From: Streptomyces sp. NBC_00663
GTDB lineage: Bacteria > Actinomycetota > Actinomycetes > Streptomycetales > Streptomycetaceae
Assembly: GCF_036226885.1 (NCBI RefSeq)
Contig: NZ_CP109027.1
Span: forward strand, 7,316,001-7,380,000
Direction: 5' to 3'
Length of the DNA: 64,000 nt
Shown: piece after piece, positions 20,221-28,731 of the stretch
Layout of the letters: each line of letters begins with the position of its first letter
Position numbering within the stretch: position 1 is the stretch's first letter
Program-made: the position numbers and the translations under genes
The notes under the pieces: generated by a model
Seen by the model: only the letters and a program-made list of their open reading frames with translations
Database searches by the model: none
Told to the model about the DNA's origin: nothing

Positions 20221-21432
20221 ATGAAGACGATCGACGAACTCCTCGCCGAAGGAGTCGCCGGCAAGCGGGTCTTCGTCCGCGCCGACCTCAACGTGCCGCT
20301 GGCCGGCACCACGATCACCGACGACGGCCGTATCCGCGCGGTGCTGCCCACCGTCAAGGCGCTGGCCGAGGCGGGCGCCCGTGTGGTCGTCGCCTCCCAC
20401 CTGGGCCGCCCCAAGGGTGCCCCGGACCCGGCGTTCTCCCTCGCCCCGGCCGCCGCGCGCCTCGGTGAACTCCTCGGCGCCGACGTCGCCTTCGCGACCG
20501 ACACCGTCGGCGAGTCCGCCACGTCCACCGTCGCCGGCCTCGCCGACGGCCAGGTCGCGGTCGTCGAGAACCTGCGCTTCAACGCCGGCGAAACCGCCAA
20601 GGACGACGCCGAGCGCGCCGCCTTCGCCGACCAGCTGGCCGCCCTCGCGGACGTGTACGTCGGCGACGGCTTCGGCGCCGTGCACCGCAAGCACGCCTCG
20701 GTCTTCGACCTCCCGGGCAAGCTGCCGCACTACGCCGGCTACCTCATCGCCACCGAGGTCGGCGTCCTGAAGAAGCTCACCGAGGACGTCCAGCGGCCCT
20801 ACGCCGTCGCGCTCGGCGGATCCAAGGTCTCCGACAAGCTGGCCGTCATCGACCAGCTCCTCGGCAAGGCCGACCGCATCCTCATCGGCGGCGGCATGGC
20901 CTTCACCTTCCTCAAGGCCAAGGGCTACGAGGTCGGCGCCTCGCTGCTCCAGGAGGACCAGATCCCGACCGTCATCGAGTACCTGGAGCGCGCCGAGAAG
21001 CTCGGCGTCGAGCTGGTGCTCCCGGTCGACGTCGTGGTCTCCGCGGGCTTCCCCGACCTGAAGGCCAAGGCGCCCACCGAGCACGCCGTCGTCGACGCGT
21101 CCGACATCCCCGAGGGATCCCTGGGCCTGGACGTCGGCCCGAAGACCGGCGAGCTGTACGCCGGCAAGCTCACCGACGCCAAGACCGTGTTCTGGAACGG
21201 CCCGATGGGCGTCTTCGAACACCCCGACTACGCCGAGGGCACCAAGGCGGTCGCCCAGGCTCTCATCGACTCGGACGGCTTCACCGTCGTCGGCGGTGGA
21301 GACTCCGCCGCGGCCGTGCGCACGCTCGGCTTCGACGAGAACGCATTCGGCCACATCTCGACCGGCGGCGGCGCCTCCCTCGAATACCTCGAGGGCAAGA
21401 CGCTCCCCGGCCTCGCCGCACTGGAGGACTGA
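20221..21432 (+). CDS. pgk: Phosphoglycerate kinase
   Basis: Glycolytic kinase converting 1,3-bisphosphoglycerate and ADP to 3-phosphoglycerate and ATP; 403 aa. Family blocks are FVRADLNVPLAG, SHLGRPKG, DGFGAVHRKHAS, ALGGSKVSDKL and the nucleotide-binding FWNGPMGVFE plus VGGGDSAAAV. ATG at 20221 with AGGAG upstream is preferred over an in-frame upstream start lying in the hairpin. tpiA follows 6 bp downstream, so the two are co-transcribed. Confidence 0.98.
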   Translation: MKTIDELLAEGVAGKRVFVRADLNVPLAGTTITDDGRIRAVLPTVKALAEAGARVVVASHLGRPKGAPDPAFSLAPAAARLGELLGADVAFATDTVGESATSTVAGLADGQVAVVENLRFNAGETAKDDAERAAFADQLAALADVYVGDGFGAVHRKHASVFDLPGKLPHYAGYLIATEVGVLKKLTEDVQRPYAVALGGSKVSDKLAVIDQLLGKADRILIGGGMAFTFLKAKGYEVGASLLQEDQIPTVIEYLERAEKLGVELVLPVDVVVSAGFPDLKAKAPTEHAVVDASDIPEGSLGLDVGPKTGELYAGKLTDAKTVFWNGPMGVFEHPDYAEGTKAVAQALIDSDGFTVVGGGDSAAAVRTLGFDENAFGHISTGGGASLEYLEGKTLPGLAALED

Positions 21433-21438
21433 CCCCGC

Positions 21439-22215
21439 ATGACCACTCGCACGCCGATCATGGCGGGTAACTGGAAGATGAACCTCAACCACCTCGAGGC
21501 CATCGCACACGTCCAGAAGCTCGCTTTCGCCCTGGCCGACAAGGACTACGAGGCCGTCGAGGTCGCCGTCCTGCCGCCCTTCACCGATCTGCGCTCCGTG
21601 CAGACCCTGGTCGACGGCGACAAGCTCAAGATCAAGTACGGTGCCCAGGACATCTCGGCCCAGGACTCCGGCGCCTACACCGGCGAGATCTCCGGGGCGA
21701 TGCTGGCCAAGCTGAAGTGCACCTACGTGGCCATCGGCCACTCCGAGCGCCGCCAGTACCACGCCGAGACCGACGAGATCGTCAACGCCAAGGTCAAGGC
21801 CGCCTACAAGCACGGCCTGACCCCGATCCTGTGCGTCGGCGAGGAGCTGGACGTCCGCGAGGCGGGCAACCACGTCTCCCACACCCTCGCCCAGGTCGAG
21901 GGCGGTCTGAAGGACCTCCCGGCCGAGCAGGCCGAGTCCGTCGTGATCGCCTACGAGCCCGTGTGGGCCATCGGCACCGGCAAGGTCTGCGGCGCCGAGG
22001 ACGCCCAGGAGGTCTGCGCGGCCATCCGCGGCAAGGTCGCCGAGCTGTACACGCAGGAGCTGGCCGACCAGGTCCGCATCCAGTACGGCGGCTCCGTGAA
22101 GTCGGGCAACGTCGCCGAGATCATGGCGCAGCCCGACATCGACGGTGCGCTCGTGGGCGGTGCGTCGCTCGATGCCGACGAGTTCGTCAAGATCGTGCGC
22201 TTCCGCGACCAGTAA
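21439..22215 (+). CDS. tpiA: Triosephosphate isomerase
   Basis: Interconverts dihydroxyacetone phosphate and glyceraldehyde 3-phosphate; 258 aa. GNWKMN holds the N-terminal catalytic Lys, AIGHSERR the electrophilic His, AYEPVWAIGTG the catalytic Glu and flexible loop 6, and QYGGSVKSGN the phosphate-binding end. It sits 6 bp after pgk and is followed by a very stable hairpin before secG. Confidence 0.98.
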   Translation: MTTRTPIMAGNWKMNLNHLEAIAHVQKLAFALADKDYEAVEVAVLPPFTDLRSVQTLVDGDKLKIKYGAQDISAQDSGAYTGEISGAMLAKLKCTYVAIGHSERRQYHAETDEIVNAKVKAAYKHGLTPILCVGEELDVREAGNHVSHTLAQVEGGLKDLPAEQAESVVIAYEPVWAIGTGKVCGAEDAQEVCAAIRGKVAELYTQELADQVRIQYGGSVKSGNVAEIMAQPDIDGALVGGASLDADEFVKIVRFRDQ

Positions 22216-22247
22216 GTATGCGGTAGCGGCGATCCGTCGTACCCTTG

Positions 22248-22277
22248 CGGGGGCACAGCCCGGCGGCTGTGCCCCCG
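22248..22277 (+). terminator. Hairpin between tpiA and secG
   Basis: CGGGGGCACAGCC (22248-22260) and GGCTGTGCCCCCG (22265-22277) form a perfect 13-bp stem with a 4-nt loop. It ends the pgk-tpiA unit or attenuates read-through into secG. Confidence 0.8.
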
Positions 22278-22311
22278 TCGTCCGTCCAGATCCGAGGAAG
22301 TTGGTCCAGCC

Positions 22312-22548
22312 GTGGTTATGGGGTTCTCGATCGCCCTGATCGTCTTCAGCGCGCTGATGATGCTGCTGGTGCTGATGCACAAGGGCAAGGGTGGCGGCCT
22401 CTCCGACATGTTCGGCGGCGGCATGCAGTCCTCCGTCGGCGGTTCCTCCGTCGCCGAGCGCAACCTCGACCGGATCACCATCGTGGTCGGTCTGCTCTGG
22501 TTCGCGTGCATCATCGTGCTCGGTCTGTTGATGAAGACGAACAACTGA
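22312..22548 (+). CDS. secG: Preprotein translocase subunit SecG
   Basis: Small auxiliary subunit of the SecYEG channel, 78 aa, with two membrane helices (about residues 3-20 and 53-73) joined by the loop KGKGGGLSDMFGGGMQSSVGG, a SecG hallmark. GTG at 22312 has GAGGAAG about 11 nt upstream; an ATG two codons later is an alternative. Placement after tpiA is conserved in many bacteria. Confidence 0.95.
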   Translation: MVMGFSIALIVFSALMMLLVLMHKGKGGGLSDMFGGGMQSSVGGSSVAERNLDRITIVVGLLWFACIIVLGLLMKTNN

Positions 22549-22573
22549 CCGGCACATCCATTCCGTACGTAAG

Positions 22574-22618
22574 GCCCCATGTTCGGTACGCGCTCCTGAG
22601 CGCGGCCTATCATGGGGC
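22574..22618 (+). terminator. Hairpin after secG
   Basis: GCCCCATG (22574-22581) pairs with CATGGGGC (22611-22618) across a 29-nt region that can itself fold (CGCGCTC/GAGCGCG). TTGCG follows. It separates secG from the next promoter. Confidence 0.55.
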
Positions 22619-22652
22619 TTGCGTCTAGATGTGGGGGCTGTAACTCCAATCA

Positions 22653-22681
22653 CTGGACGCGCGTTGGGCCTTACGTAGACT
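22653..22681 (+). promoter_or_regulatory. Predicted housekeeping-type promoter of the RbpA-like gene
   Basis: CTGGAC and TAGACT are separated by exactly 17 bp, close to Streptomyces HrdB promoters (TTGACN / TANNNT). It would give a leader of about 60 nt before the GTG at 22748. Confidence 0.55.
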
Positions 22682-22747
22682 GAGGCGCTCGCAACGAAGC
22701 GAAACGCCGACTCGCTTCGCGGCACCATCACGCAGGGAGTTACGACC

Positions 22748-23083
22748 GTGGCAAGTGGCAACGCGATCCGAGGAAGCCGGGTCGGGGCGGGGCCGATGGG
22801 CGAGGCCGAGCGGGGCGAGTCCGCGCCCCGACTGCGCATCTCCTTCTGGTGCTCCAACGGGCACGAGACGCAGCCCAGCTTCGCCAGCGACGCGCAGGTT
22901 CCCGACACCTGGGACTGCCCGCGCTGCGGCTTCCCCGCCGGACAGGACCGGGACAACCCGCCGGACCCCCCGCGCACCGAGCCGTACAAGACGCACCTCG
23001 CGTATGTACGGGAGCGGCGCAGCGACGCGGACGGCGAGGCGATCCTCGCCGAGGCACTCGCCAAACTGCGGGGCGAGATCTAG
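22748..23083 (+). CDS. RbpA-family RNA polymerase-binding protein (paralogue)
   Basis: RbpA-family actinobacterial transcription factor, 111 aa. RbpA binds RNA polymerase and principal sigma and stabilises open complex. Visible: N-terminal tail with IRGSRVG, a core domain with FWCSNGHE and WDCPRCGFPAG, and a sigma-interacting helix (THLAYVRERRSDADGEAILAEALAKLR). Cys/His spacing keeps a zinc site like that of S. coelicolor RbpA. The sequence differs clearly from the main Streptomyces RbpA as I remember it, so I take it as the second paralogue; it should not be called the primary RbpA without checking elsewhere in the genome. Monocistronic between a promoter and a hairpin. Confidence 0.85.
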   Translation: MASGNAIRGSRVGAGPMGEAERGESAPRLRISFWCSNGHETQPSFASDAQVPDTWDCPRCGFPAGQDRDNPPDPPRTEPYKTHLAYVRERRSDADGEAILAEALAKLRGEI

Positions 23084-23093
23084 GACTTGACGA

Positions 23094-23123
23094 CCGGCCG
23101 GGCACCGAGAGGTGTCTGGCCGG
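23094..23123 (+). terminator. Hairpin terminator of the RbpA-like gene
   Basis: CCGGCCGGGCACC and GGTGTCTGGCCGG form a 13-bp stem with two G-U pairs and a GAGA loop, followed by AGCTGTTTTC. It lies 10 bp after the stop. Confidence 0.8.
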
Positions 23124-23235
23124 AGCTGTTTTCACGCCGGTCGCCGGGGGTTGTCCACAGGCCCGGCCGACTGTCAGTGGTGACCTCTACGGTTTGTGCA
23201 TCGCTTCAACGCGTGCGAATCGTGAGGGGGAAGCC

Positions 23236-24504
23236 GTGGCGGTCGAGGCTGTGGGTGGCGCGGGTGCGCCCGCGTGGCGTGGGGGGTTCGGGCGGCTGTG
23301 GGGTGCCGCGGTGCTCTCCAGCTTCGGAGACGCGCTGCGTACGGCGGCGCTGCCGCTGCTGGCCGCCACCCTGACCGACGAGCCCCTGGCGATAGCGGCC
23401 GTCACCGCCTGCGGTTATCTGCCCTGGCTGGTCTTCGGGCTGCTCGGCGGCGCCGTCGCGGACCGTGTGGACCAGCGGCGCGCGATGTGGACGGTGGATG
23501 CCCTACGAGGTCTGCTCGTCGCCTGCTTCGCCGTCGCCGTCGGCCTGGGGCACGCCTCCATCGGCCTGCTCATCGCGCTCGCCTTCGCGCTGACCACGTT
23601 CCAGACCCTCTTCGACAACGCCTCCACCGCACTGCTGCCGTCCCTGGTCGACAGCGACGCCCTCGGCAGCGCCAACGCCCGGCTGATGACCGGGCAGAAG
23701 ATCGCGGGCGGGCTGCTGGGCGCCCCCGTCGTACCGCTGCTGCTGGCGGGCGGCGCCGCGCTGCCCTTCGCGGCCGACGCGGCGACCTTCCTGTTGGCCG
23801 CCGCGCTGGTGGCCTCACTGCGCCCTCCCACCCCCAGCCGCAAGCGGAGACCGGCCGGCAGCACCCTGCGCAAAGAAATCACCGAGGGCCTGCGCACCCT
23901 CGCCCGCGACCGGGCCCTGCGCGGCCTGTGCGCCGCCACCGCCCTGTGCAACATCGGCGTGGGCGCCCTCATCGCGACCATGGTCCTCCTGGTGACCGGC
24001 TGGCTGGACGCCGGACGCACCGGGTACGTGGCGGCGACCACGGCCTACACCGTCGGCTCGCTCGCCGGGGGAGCGGTCAACCGGCTGCTCGTCTCCCGGA
24101 TGGGGCGGGTACGGGCGGTGCTGCTCGCCGGAAGCACACAGATCGGCGCGCTCGTCGTCATGGGAACCGTCCGCAGCCTGACCGCGCTGGTCGCCGCGAT
24201 GGCCCTCTTCGGGCTCCTGGGCATGGTGTGGAACGTCAACACGACGACGCTCATGCAGCAGCGCAGCCCCGCCGAGATGCTGGGCAGGGTCAGCTCCGCC
24301 TTCCGGACCCTGGGCGTCGCCGGGGCACCCGTAGGGGCCCTGCTGGGCGGGGCCGTCGCCACCGCCTGGGGGCTCAACACCCCGGCTCTGCTCGCGGCCG
24401 TGTTCTTCATCCTGTCCGTCGCCTCGTTGATACCGGCGTTCAAGCGGGACGTACCTGTTGTTGCACCGCAGGACGGCGCCACGACAGCTCATGTCACCCG
24501 CTGA
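23236..24504 (+). CDS. MFS transporter
   Basis: Major-facilitator integral membrane protein of 422 aa with about 12 hydrophobic helices. The loop after helix 2 reads GGAVADRVDQRRAMW, a variant of the MFS A motif (GxLaDrxGrr), and a long basic central loop (RPPTPSRKRRPAG) separates two halves. The sequence resembles MFS_3/enterobactin-exporter-like and drug-efflux subgroups, but substrate cannot be assigned. GTG at 23236 has GAGGGGGAA at good spacing. It lies between the RbpA-like gene and pgi with no obvious functional tie to either. Confidence 0.85.
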   Translation: MAVEAVGGAGAPAWRGGFGRLWGAAVLSSFGDALRTAALPLLAATLTDEPLAIAAVTACGYLPWLVFGLLGGAVADRVDQRRAMWTVDALRGLLVACFAVAVGLGHASIGLLIALAFALTTFQTLFDNASTALLPSLVDSDALGSANARLMTGQKIAGGLLGAPVVPLLLAGGAALPFAADAATFLLAAALVASLRPPTPSRKRRPAGSTLRKEITEGLRTLARDRALRGLCAATALCNIGVGALIATMVLLVTGWLDAGRTGYVAATTAYTVGSLAGGAVNRLLVSRMGRVRAVLLAGSTQIGALVVMGTVRSLTALVAAMALFGLLGMVWNVNTTTLMQQRSPAEMLGRVSSAFRTLGVAGAPVGALLGGAVATAWGLNTPALLAAVFFILSVASLIPAFKRDVPVVAPQDGATTAHVTR

Positions 24505-24556
24505 TCAACTAGGTTGGACCGGCTGGGACAGGCACGAAAGAAGGCGGAAGTCGGAC

Positions 24557-26209
24557 ATGAACGCAGACGGCCGTACCAGGCTCAACCAGACGCCCGAGTG
24601 GACCGCTCTGGCCAAGCACCGTGAGGAACTCGGCGAGGTGCGGCTGCGCGAGCTGTTCGCCGCAGACCCCGGGCGCGGCGCCGGCTACACGCTCCAGGTC
24701 GGCGACCTGCACATCGACTACTCCAAGCACCTGGTCACCGACGAGACCCTGCGGCTGCTGGGGGAACTGGCCGCCGCGACGGACGTCTTCGGGCTGCGGG
24801 ACGCCATGTTCCGCGGCGAGAGGATCAACACCACCGAGGGCCGGGCGGTCCTGCACACCGCGCTGCGGGCAGCGCCGGACGCGGTGGTCGAGGTCGACGG
24901 GGAGAACGTCGTCCCGCAGGTGCACGCCGTTCTCGACAAGATGGCCGGCTTCGCCGACCGGGTGCGCTCGGGCGAGTGGACCGGCCACACCGGCAAGCGC
25001 ATCAGGAACGTCGTCAACATCGGCATCGGCGGCTCCGACCTAGGTCCGGCGATGGCGTACGAGGTACTGCGCGCCTACACCGACCGCGACCTCACCGTCC
25101 GCTTCGTGTCGAACGTCGACGGTGCCGACCTGCACGAGGCCACCCGTGACCTGGACGCGGCGGAGACACTGTTCGTCATCGCGTCCAAGACCTTCACCAC
25201 CATCGAGACGATCACCAACGCGACCTCGGCGCGGGAGTGGCTGCTCGATGAGCTGAAGGCCGGCCAGGAAGCCGTCGCCCGGCACTTCGTGGCTCTGTCC
25301 ACCAACGCCGAGAAGGTCGCCGACTTCGGCATCGACACGGCCAACATGTTCGAGTTCTGGGACTGGGTCGGCGGGCGGTACTCCTACGACTCGGCGATCG
25401 GCCTCTCCTTGATGATCGCCATCGGCCCGGACCGCTTCCGCGAGATGCTCGACGGCTTCCGCATCGTCGACGAGCACTTCCGCACCGCCCCCGCCGAGTC
25501 CAACGTGCCGCTGCTTCTTGGCCTGTTGGGCATCTGGTACGGCAACTTCCACGACGCCCAGTCGCATGCGGTGCTGCCGTACAGCCACTACCTGTCCAAG
25601 TTCACCGCCTACCTCCAGCAGCTGGACATGGAGTCCAACGGCAAGTCGGTGCAGCGCGACGGCCGGCCCGTGGACTGGCAGACCGGTCCCGTGGTGTGGG
25701 GCACGCCCGGCACCAACGGGCAGCACGCGTACTACCAGTTGATCCACCAGGGCACCAAGCTCATCCCGGCGGACTTCATCGGCTTCGCCGAGCCGGTGGC
25801 CGAGCTGAGCGAGGGGCTCAAGGCGCAGCACGACCTGCTGATGGCCAACTTCTTCGCGCAGACACAGGCGTTGGCCTTCGGTAAGACGCCGGACGAGGTG
25901 CGGGGCGAGGGGGTGCCGGAGGAGCTGGTGGCCCACAAGACCTTCCAGGGCAACCACCCGACGACGACGATCCTCGCCCGTGAGCTGACGCCGTCCGTGC
26001 TCGGCCAGTTGATCGCGCTGTACGAGCACAAGGTGTTCGTGCAGGGCGCCGTCTGGAACATCGACTCCTTCGACCAGTGGGGCGTCGAACTGGGCAAGGT
26101 ACTCGCCAAGCGGGTCGAACCGGCGCTCACGGAGGGCGCGGACGTGCCGGGTCTGGACGACTCGACCCGGGCCCTGGTCGCCAAGTACCGGGAGCTGCGC
26201 GGCCGGTAG
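24557..26209 (+). CDS. pgi: Glucose-6-phosphate isomerase
   Basis: Glucose-6-phosphate/fructose-6-phosphate isomerase, 550 aa, long bacterial form. Blocks: NVVNIGIGGSDLGPAMAYE, FVSNVDGADL, ASKTFTTIETITNA, the catalytic-region GGRYSYDSAIGLSL, and C-terminal KVFVQGAVWNIDSFDQWGVELGK. ATG at 24557 with GAAGGCGGAAG upstream. It joins the glycolytic genes to the opposed pentose-phosphate operon. A hairpin follows. Confidence 0.98.
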   Translation: MNADGRTRLNQTPEWTALAKHREELGEVRLRELFAADPGRGAGYTLQVGDLHIDYSKHLVTDETLRLLGELAAATDVFGLRDAMFRGERINTTEGRAVLHTALRAAPDAVVEVDGENVVPQVHAVLDKMAGFADRVRSGEWTGHTGKRIRNVVNIGIGGSDLGPAMAYEVLRAYTDRDLTVRFVSNVDGADLHEATRDLDAAETLFVIASKTFTTIETITNATSAREWLLDELKAGQEAVARHFVALSTNAEKVADFGIDTANMFEFWDWVGGRYSYDSAIGLSLMIAIGPDRFREMLDGFRIVDEHFRTAPAESNVPLLLGLLGIWYGNFHDAQSHAVLPYSHYLSKFTAYLQQLDMESNGKSVQRDGRPVDWQTGPVVWGTPGTNGQHAYYQLIHQGTKLIPADFIGFAEPVAELSEGLKAQHDLLMANFFAQTQALAFGKTPDEVRGEGVPEELVAHKTFQGNHPTTTILARELTPSVLGQLIALYEHKVFVQGAVWNIDSFDQWGVELGKVLAKRVEPALTEGADVPGLDDSTRALVAKYRELRGR

Positions 26210-26230
26210 CCGGCGCTGAGGGTCACGATG

Positions 26231-26266
26231 CGGGAAAGCGGGCGGCGCGGGACCGGCCGCTTCCCG
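26231..26266 (+). terminator. Hairpin after pgi
   Basis: CGGGAAAGCGG and CCGCTTCCCG pair with one bulged A across a GC-rich loop. Directly after it, TAGACT (26267-26272) looks like a -10 element for the next gene. Confidence 0.6.
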
Positions 26267-26311
26267 TAGACTCCCGACGATCATGGAGGCCATGGCTCGG
26301 GGGAGTGCAAA

Positions 26312-27250
26312 GTGGCTGGTTCGCAAGGCAGTTGGACAGGTGGCTCGCTGACGGCGAGAGATCTGCTGAAGCCGAAGCACGCGGCACGGGCCGCGTTTCA
26401 TCCGGCGTGGATCCCGGAGTCCATCGACCCGGCCGTGGAGCAGCTCAAGAAGATCCGTCTCATCGCCGGGACGATCGCCGCGGTCGGCGTCTACACCTTC
26501 GTGGAGGGCGGCTTCGCCTTCGACGAGATGCTGGAGAACATGCTGACGGCGTCCGTCGTCCTGCTGTTCATCACGCCGCTGACGGTCGGCGTCATGCTCC
26601 TGGTGTGGAAGCGGCACGGCGACATCCGGTCGTTGAAACCGCCGTTGTTCAACTCGCTGAAGCTGCTGCTGCTCTTCGTCGGGTCGATCGTGCTCACGGT
26701 CGTGCTGTTGCAGTCGACGACCGCCGCGGGATTCTTCCTGCTGCTGCTCGCCCCGATGGTGATCTGGCTGGCGGTCTTCGTCGGACGCGGTGCCTGGCAC
26801 GTGGGCGCGAACTTCTTCGGCACCGCCGGTGTGCACCGCTGTCTGCCGCCGCTGCTGGCCACGGTCACCACCTGGCTGATGGCCCTGCCCGACCTCTTCA
26901 CGGGCGACCTGCACGGCCTGAGCCTCGGGATGGGCGTCCTGTTCATCCTGGGCGCACCCCTGACGGTCACGGGCATCGCGCTGATGGAGATGCGACGACT
27001 GGACCAGCGCTACGGCATCCGCCTGGCGGCCCACCCGGCCGCGCAGGCGCCGCCCGTCCCGCCGATGCCACCGATGCCGCCCCAGACCCCTCCGACGCCG
27101 CCGTACGTGCCGCCGCAGGGGAACCCGTACGGCAACCCGTACGGGCCGGGTCCGGGGCAGCCGTACAACCCCGGGAACCCGTACGGCCCGCCCGCCGGGA
27201 ACCCCTACAACCAGGGCAATCCCTACGGCCCAGGACCGTACGGCTCCTGA
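26312..27250 (+). CDS. Multi-helix membrane protein with Pro/Asn-Pro-Tyr-Gly-rich tail
   Basis: A 312-aa protein of unknown function. After a basic N-terminus (LLKPKHAARAAFHPAW) it has about six hydrophobic helices between residues 48 and 230 (for example IAGTIAAVGVYTF, ASVVLLFITPLTVGVMLLVW, LLLLLAPMVIWLAVF). Residues from about 248 on are Pro-rich and turn into repeated NPYG/NPYN units ending in GPYGS. Such cytoplasmic proline-rich tails are common on actinobacterial membrane proteins and may bind partners. GTG start; a probable TAGACT -10 lies 40 bp upstream. The family is not one I can name. Confidence 0.75.
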   Translation: MAGSQGSWTGGSLTARDLLKPKHAARAAFHPAWIPESIDPAVEQLKKIRLIAGTIAAVGVYTFVEGGFAFDEMLENMLTASVVLLFITPLTVGVMLLVWKRHGDIRSLKPPLFNSLKLLLLFVGSIVLTVVLLQSTTAAGFFLLLLAPMVIWLAVFVGRGAWHVGANFFGTAGVHRCLPPLLATVTTWLMALPDLFTGDLHGLSLGMGVLFILGAPLTVTGIALMEMRRLDQRYGIRLAAHPAAQAPPVPPMPPMPPQTPPTPPYVPPQGNPYGNPYGPGPGQPYNPGNPYGPPAGNPYNQGNPYGPGPYGS

Positions 27251-27319
27251 AGGCCTGTGCGTTTCCCGCGGGCCGTGCCTTAGGGTCCTCCTGAAATCGG
27301 GGGGTTACCAGAGGTGCAG

Positions 27320-27938
27320 ATGATGCGTGGGGGACGGCTCGCCGTGGTGATGGCGGCGGCCTTGGTGGGGGCGACGCTCGCCGGGTGCGGGCAGCGGCAC
27401 GAAGCGGACGAGGACGCGCCGCGGAGGGCGGGCCGGGAGGCTCCGGCCGCGTATGCGGGGCTGGCGGACGTGCCCGAGAAGCTTTCCGCGGACGGGACAA
27501 CGATCGTGGTCGGCGACTCGCATGCCCCGCTCGCCGTGCATCTGTACGAGGACCTGCGCTGCCCGGTGTGCGAGGAGTTCGAGACCACCGGCGGTCAACG
27601 CCCTGCGGGCGGCGCTGGAGGCGGGCAAGTTCGCGGAGTACCACGATGTGCTGTACGCCAACCAGCCGGCGGAGGCCGTCGACGGTTTCACCGACGCCTA
27701 TCTGTTGCGCGGTCCCGCCTTCGACTCCGCGGTGAAGACGATGAAGTACCGCACGTTCGTGACGGCCTCTCAGAAGGTCTTCGACGGTTCCGCGGCGGAG
27801 GGCACACCGACGGCGGTGATCAACGACGTGGTCATTCCCGAGCTGTACTACGGGCTGCTGTTCGACCCCTCGCTCTTCGAGACCTTCCTTGAGCAGGTCG
27901 GGAAAGATCCCGGCCTGCTCAAGGAACTGGACTTCTGA
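27320..27938 (+). pseudogene. Frameshifted DsbA-like lipoprotein gene
   Basis: A thioredoxin-fold (DsbA/BdbD-like) secreted lipoprotein broken by an internal lesion. The first frame runs from ATG 27320: signal sequence with lipobox LAGCG, ADVPEKLSADGTTIVVG, then the active site EDLRCPVCEEFETTGG. At about 27590-27600 (GGCGGTCAACG) family similarity jumps to the +1 frame: VNALRAALEAGKFAEYHDVLY, then VKTMKYRTFVTASQKVF, GTPTAVINDVV and the true-looking C-terminus ending at 27938. Several tens of residues that normally follow CPxC are missing, so this looks like a deletion with frameshift, not a one-base sequencing error. A second shortening after DAYLLR is possible. It converges on pgl. Confidence 0.75.
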
Positions 27939-27948
27939 GCCAGGACGC

Positions 27949-28731
27949 TCAGGACGATGCCGGCGGGTACAGCGAGCGCGGCAGTTGTGAGGCCGCTGCC
28001 GCGTCCAGGAGCCACAGGGTGCGGGAGCGGCCCTGTGCGCCTGCCGCCGGGGCCTGGATCTCGCCCGCGCCCGACAGGGCGATCGCCGCGGCCTGGGCCT
28101 TGTCCTCGCCCGCCGCCAGGAGCCAGACCTCGCGGGCGGCGCGGATGGCGGGCAGGGTGAGGGTGACCCGGGTCGGCGGGGGCTTCGGGGCGCCGCGCAC
28201 ACCGACCACCGTACGATCCGTTTCCCGGACCGCGGGGAGCTCGGGGAACAGCGACGCCACGTGCGTGTCCGGGCCGACGCCCAGCATCAGGACGTCGAAG
28301 GTCGGCACCGAACCGTGGTTCTCCGGGCCCGCCGCACGGGCGAGTTCCTCCGCGTACGAGGCCGCCGCCGCGTCCACGTCGGCGCCGTGCGGGCCGTCCG
28401 AGGCGGGCATGGCGTGCACCCGCTTCGGGTCGAGCGGCACCGCGTCCAGCAGGGCCTCGCGGGCCTGCGTGACATTGCGGTCCGGGTCGCCCTCGGGCAG
28501 GAAGCGCTCGTCCCCCCACCACAGGTCGAGCCGGCCCCAGTCGACGGCGTCCCTCGCGGGCGCCGCCGCCAGCGCGGCCAGCAGACCGTTGCCGTTGCGC
28601 CCGCCCGTGAGGACCACGGACGCGTAGCCCCGGGAGGCCTGCGCGTCCACGATCTTCGTGATCAGGCGGGCCGCGGCGGCCTGCGCCATCAGCTCCTTGT
28701 CGCGGTGCACGACCAGCTGCGGAGTGCTCAC
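27949..28731 (-). CDS. pgl: 6-phosphogluconolactonase
   Basis: Hydrolyses 6-phosphogluconolactone, second step of the oxidative pentose-phosphate pathway; DevB type, 260 aa. Family blocks are VVLTGGRNGNGLLAAL, WWGDERFLPEGDPDRN, FDVLMLGVGPDTHVASLFP and a conserved RVTLTLPAIRAAREVWLL. GTG start at 28731 overlaps the opcA stop as GTGA, so it is coupled as last gene of the tkt-tal-zwf-opcA-pgl operon. The usual GxGxDGHxASLFP glycine appears here as PDTHVAS (Gly to Thr), a variant seen in actinobacteria. Confidence 0.96.
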   Translation of the reverse strand: MSTPQLVVHRDKELMAQAAAARLITKIVDAQASRGYASVVLTGGRNGNGLLAALAAAPARDAVDWGRLDLWWGDERFLPEGDPDRNVTQAREALLDAVPLDPKRVHAMPASDGPHGADVDAAAASYAEELARAAGPENHGSVPTFDVLMLGVGPDTHVASLFPELPAVRETDRTVVGVRGAPKPPPTRVTLTLPAIRAAREVWLLAAGEDKAQAAAIALSGAGEIQAPAAGAQGRSRTLWLLDAAAASQLPRSLYPPASS

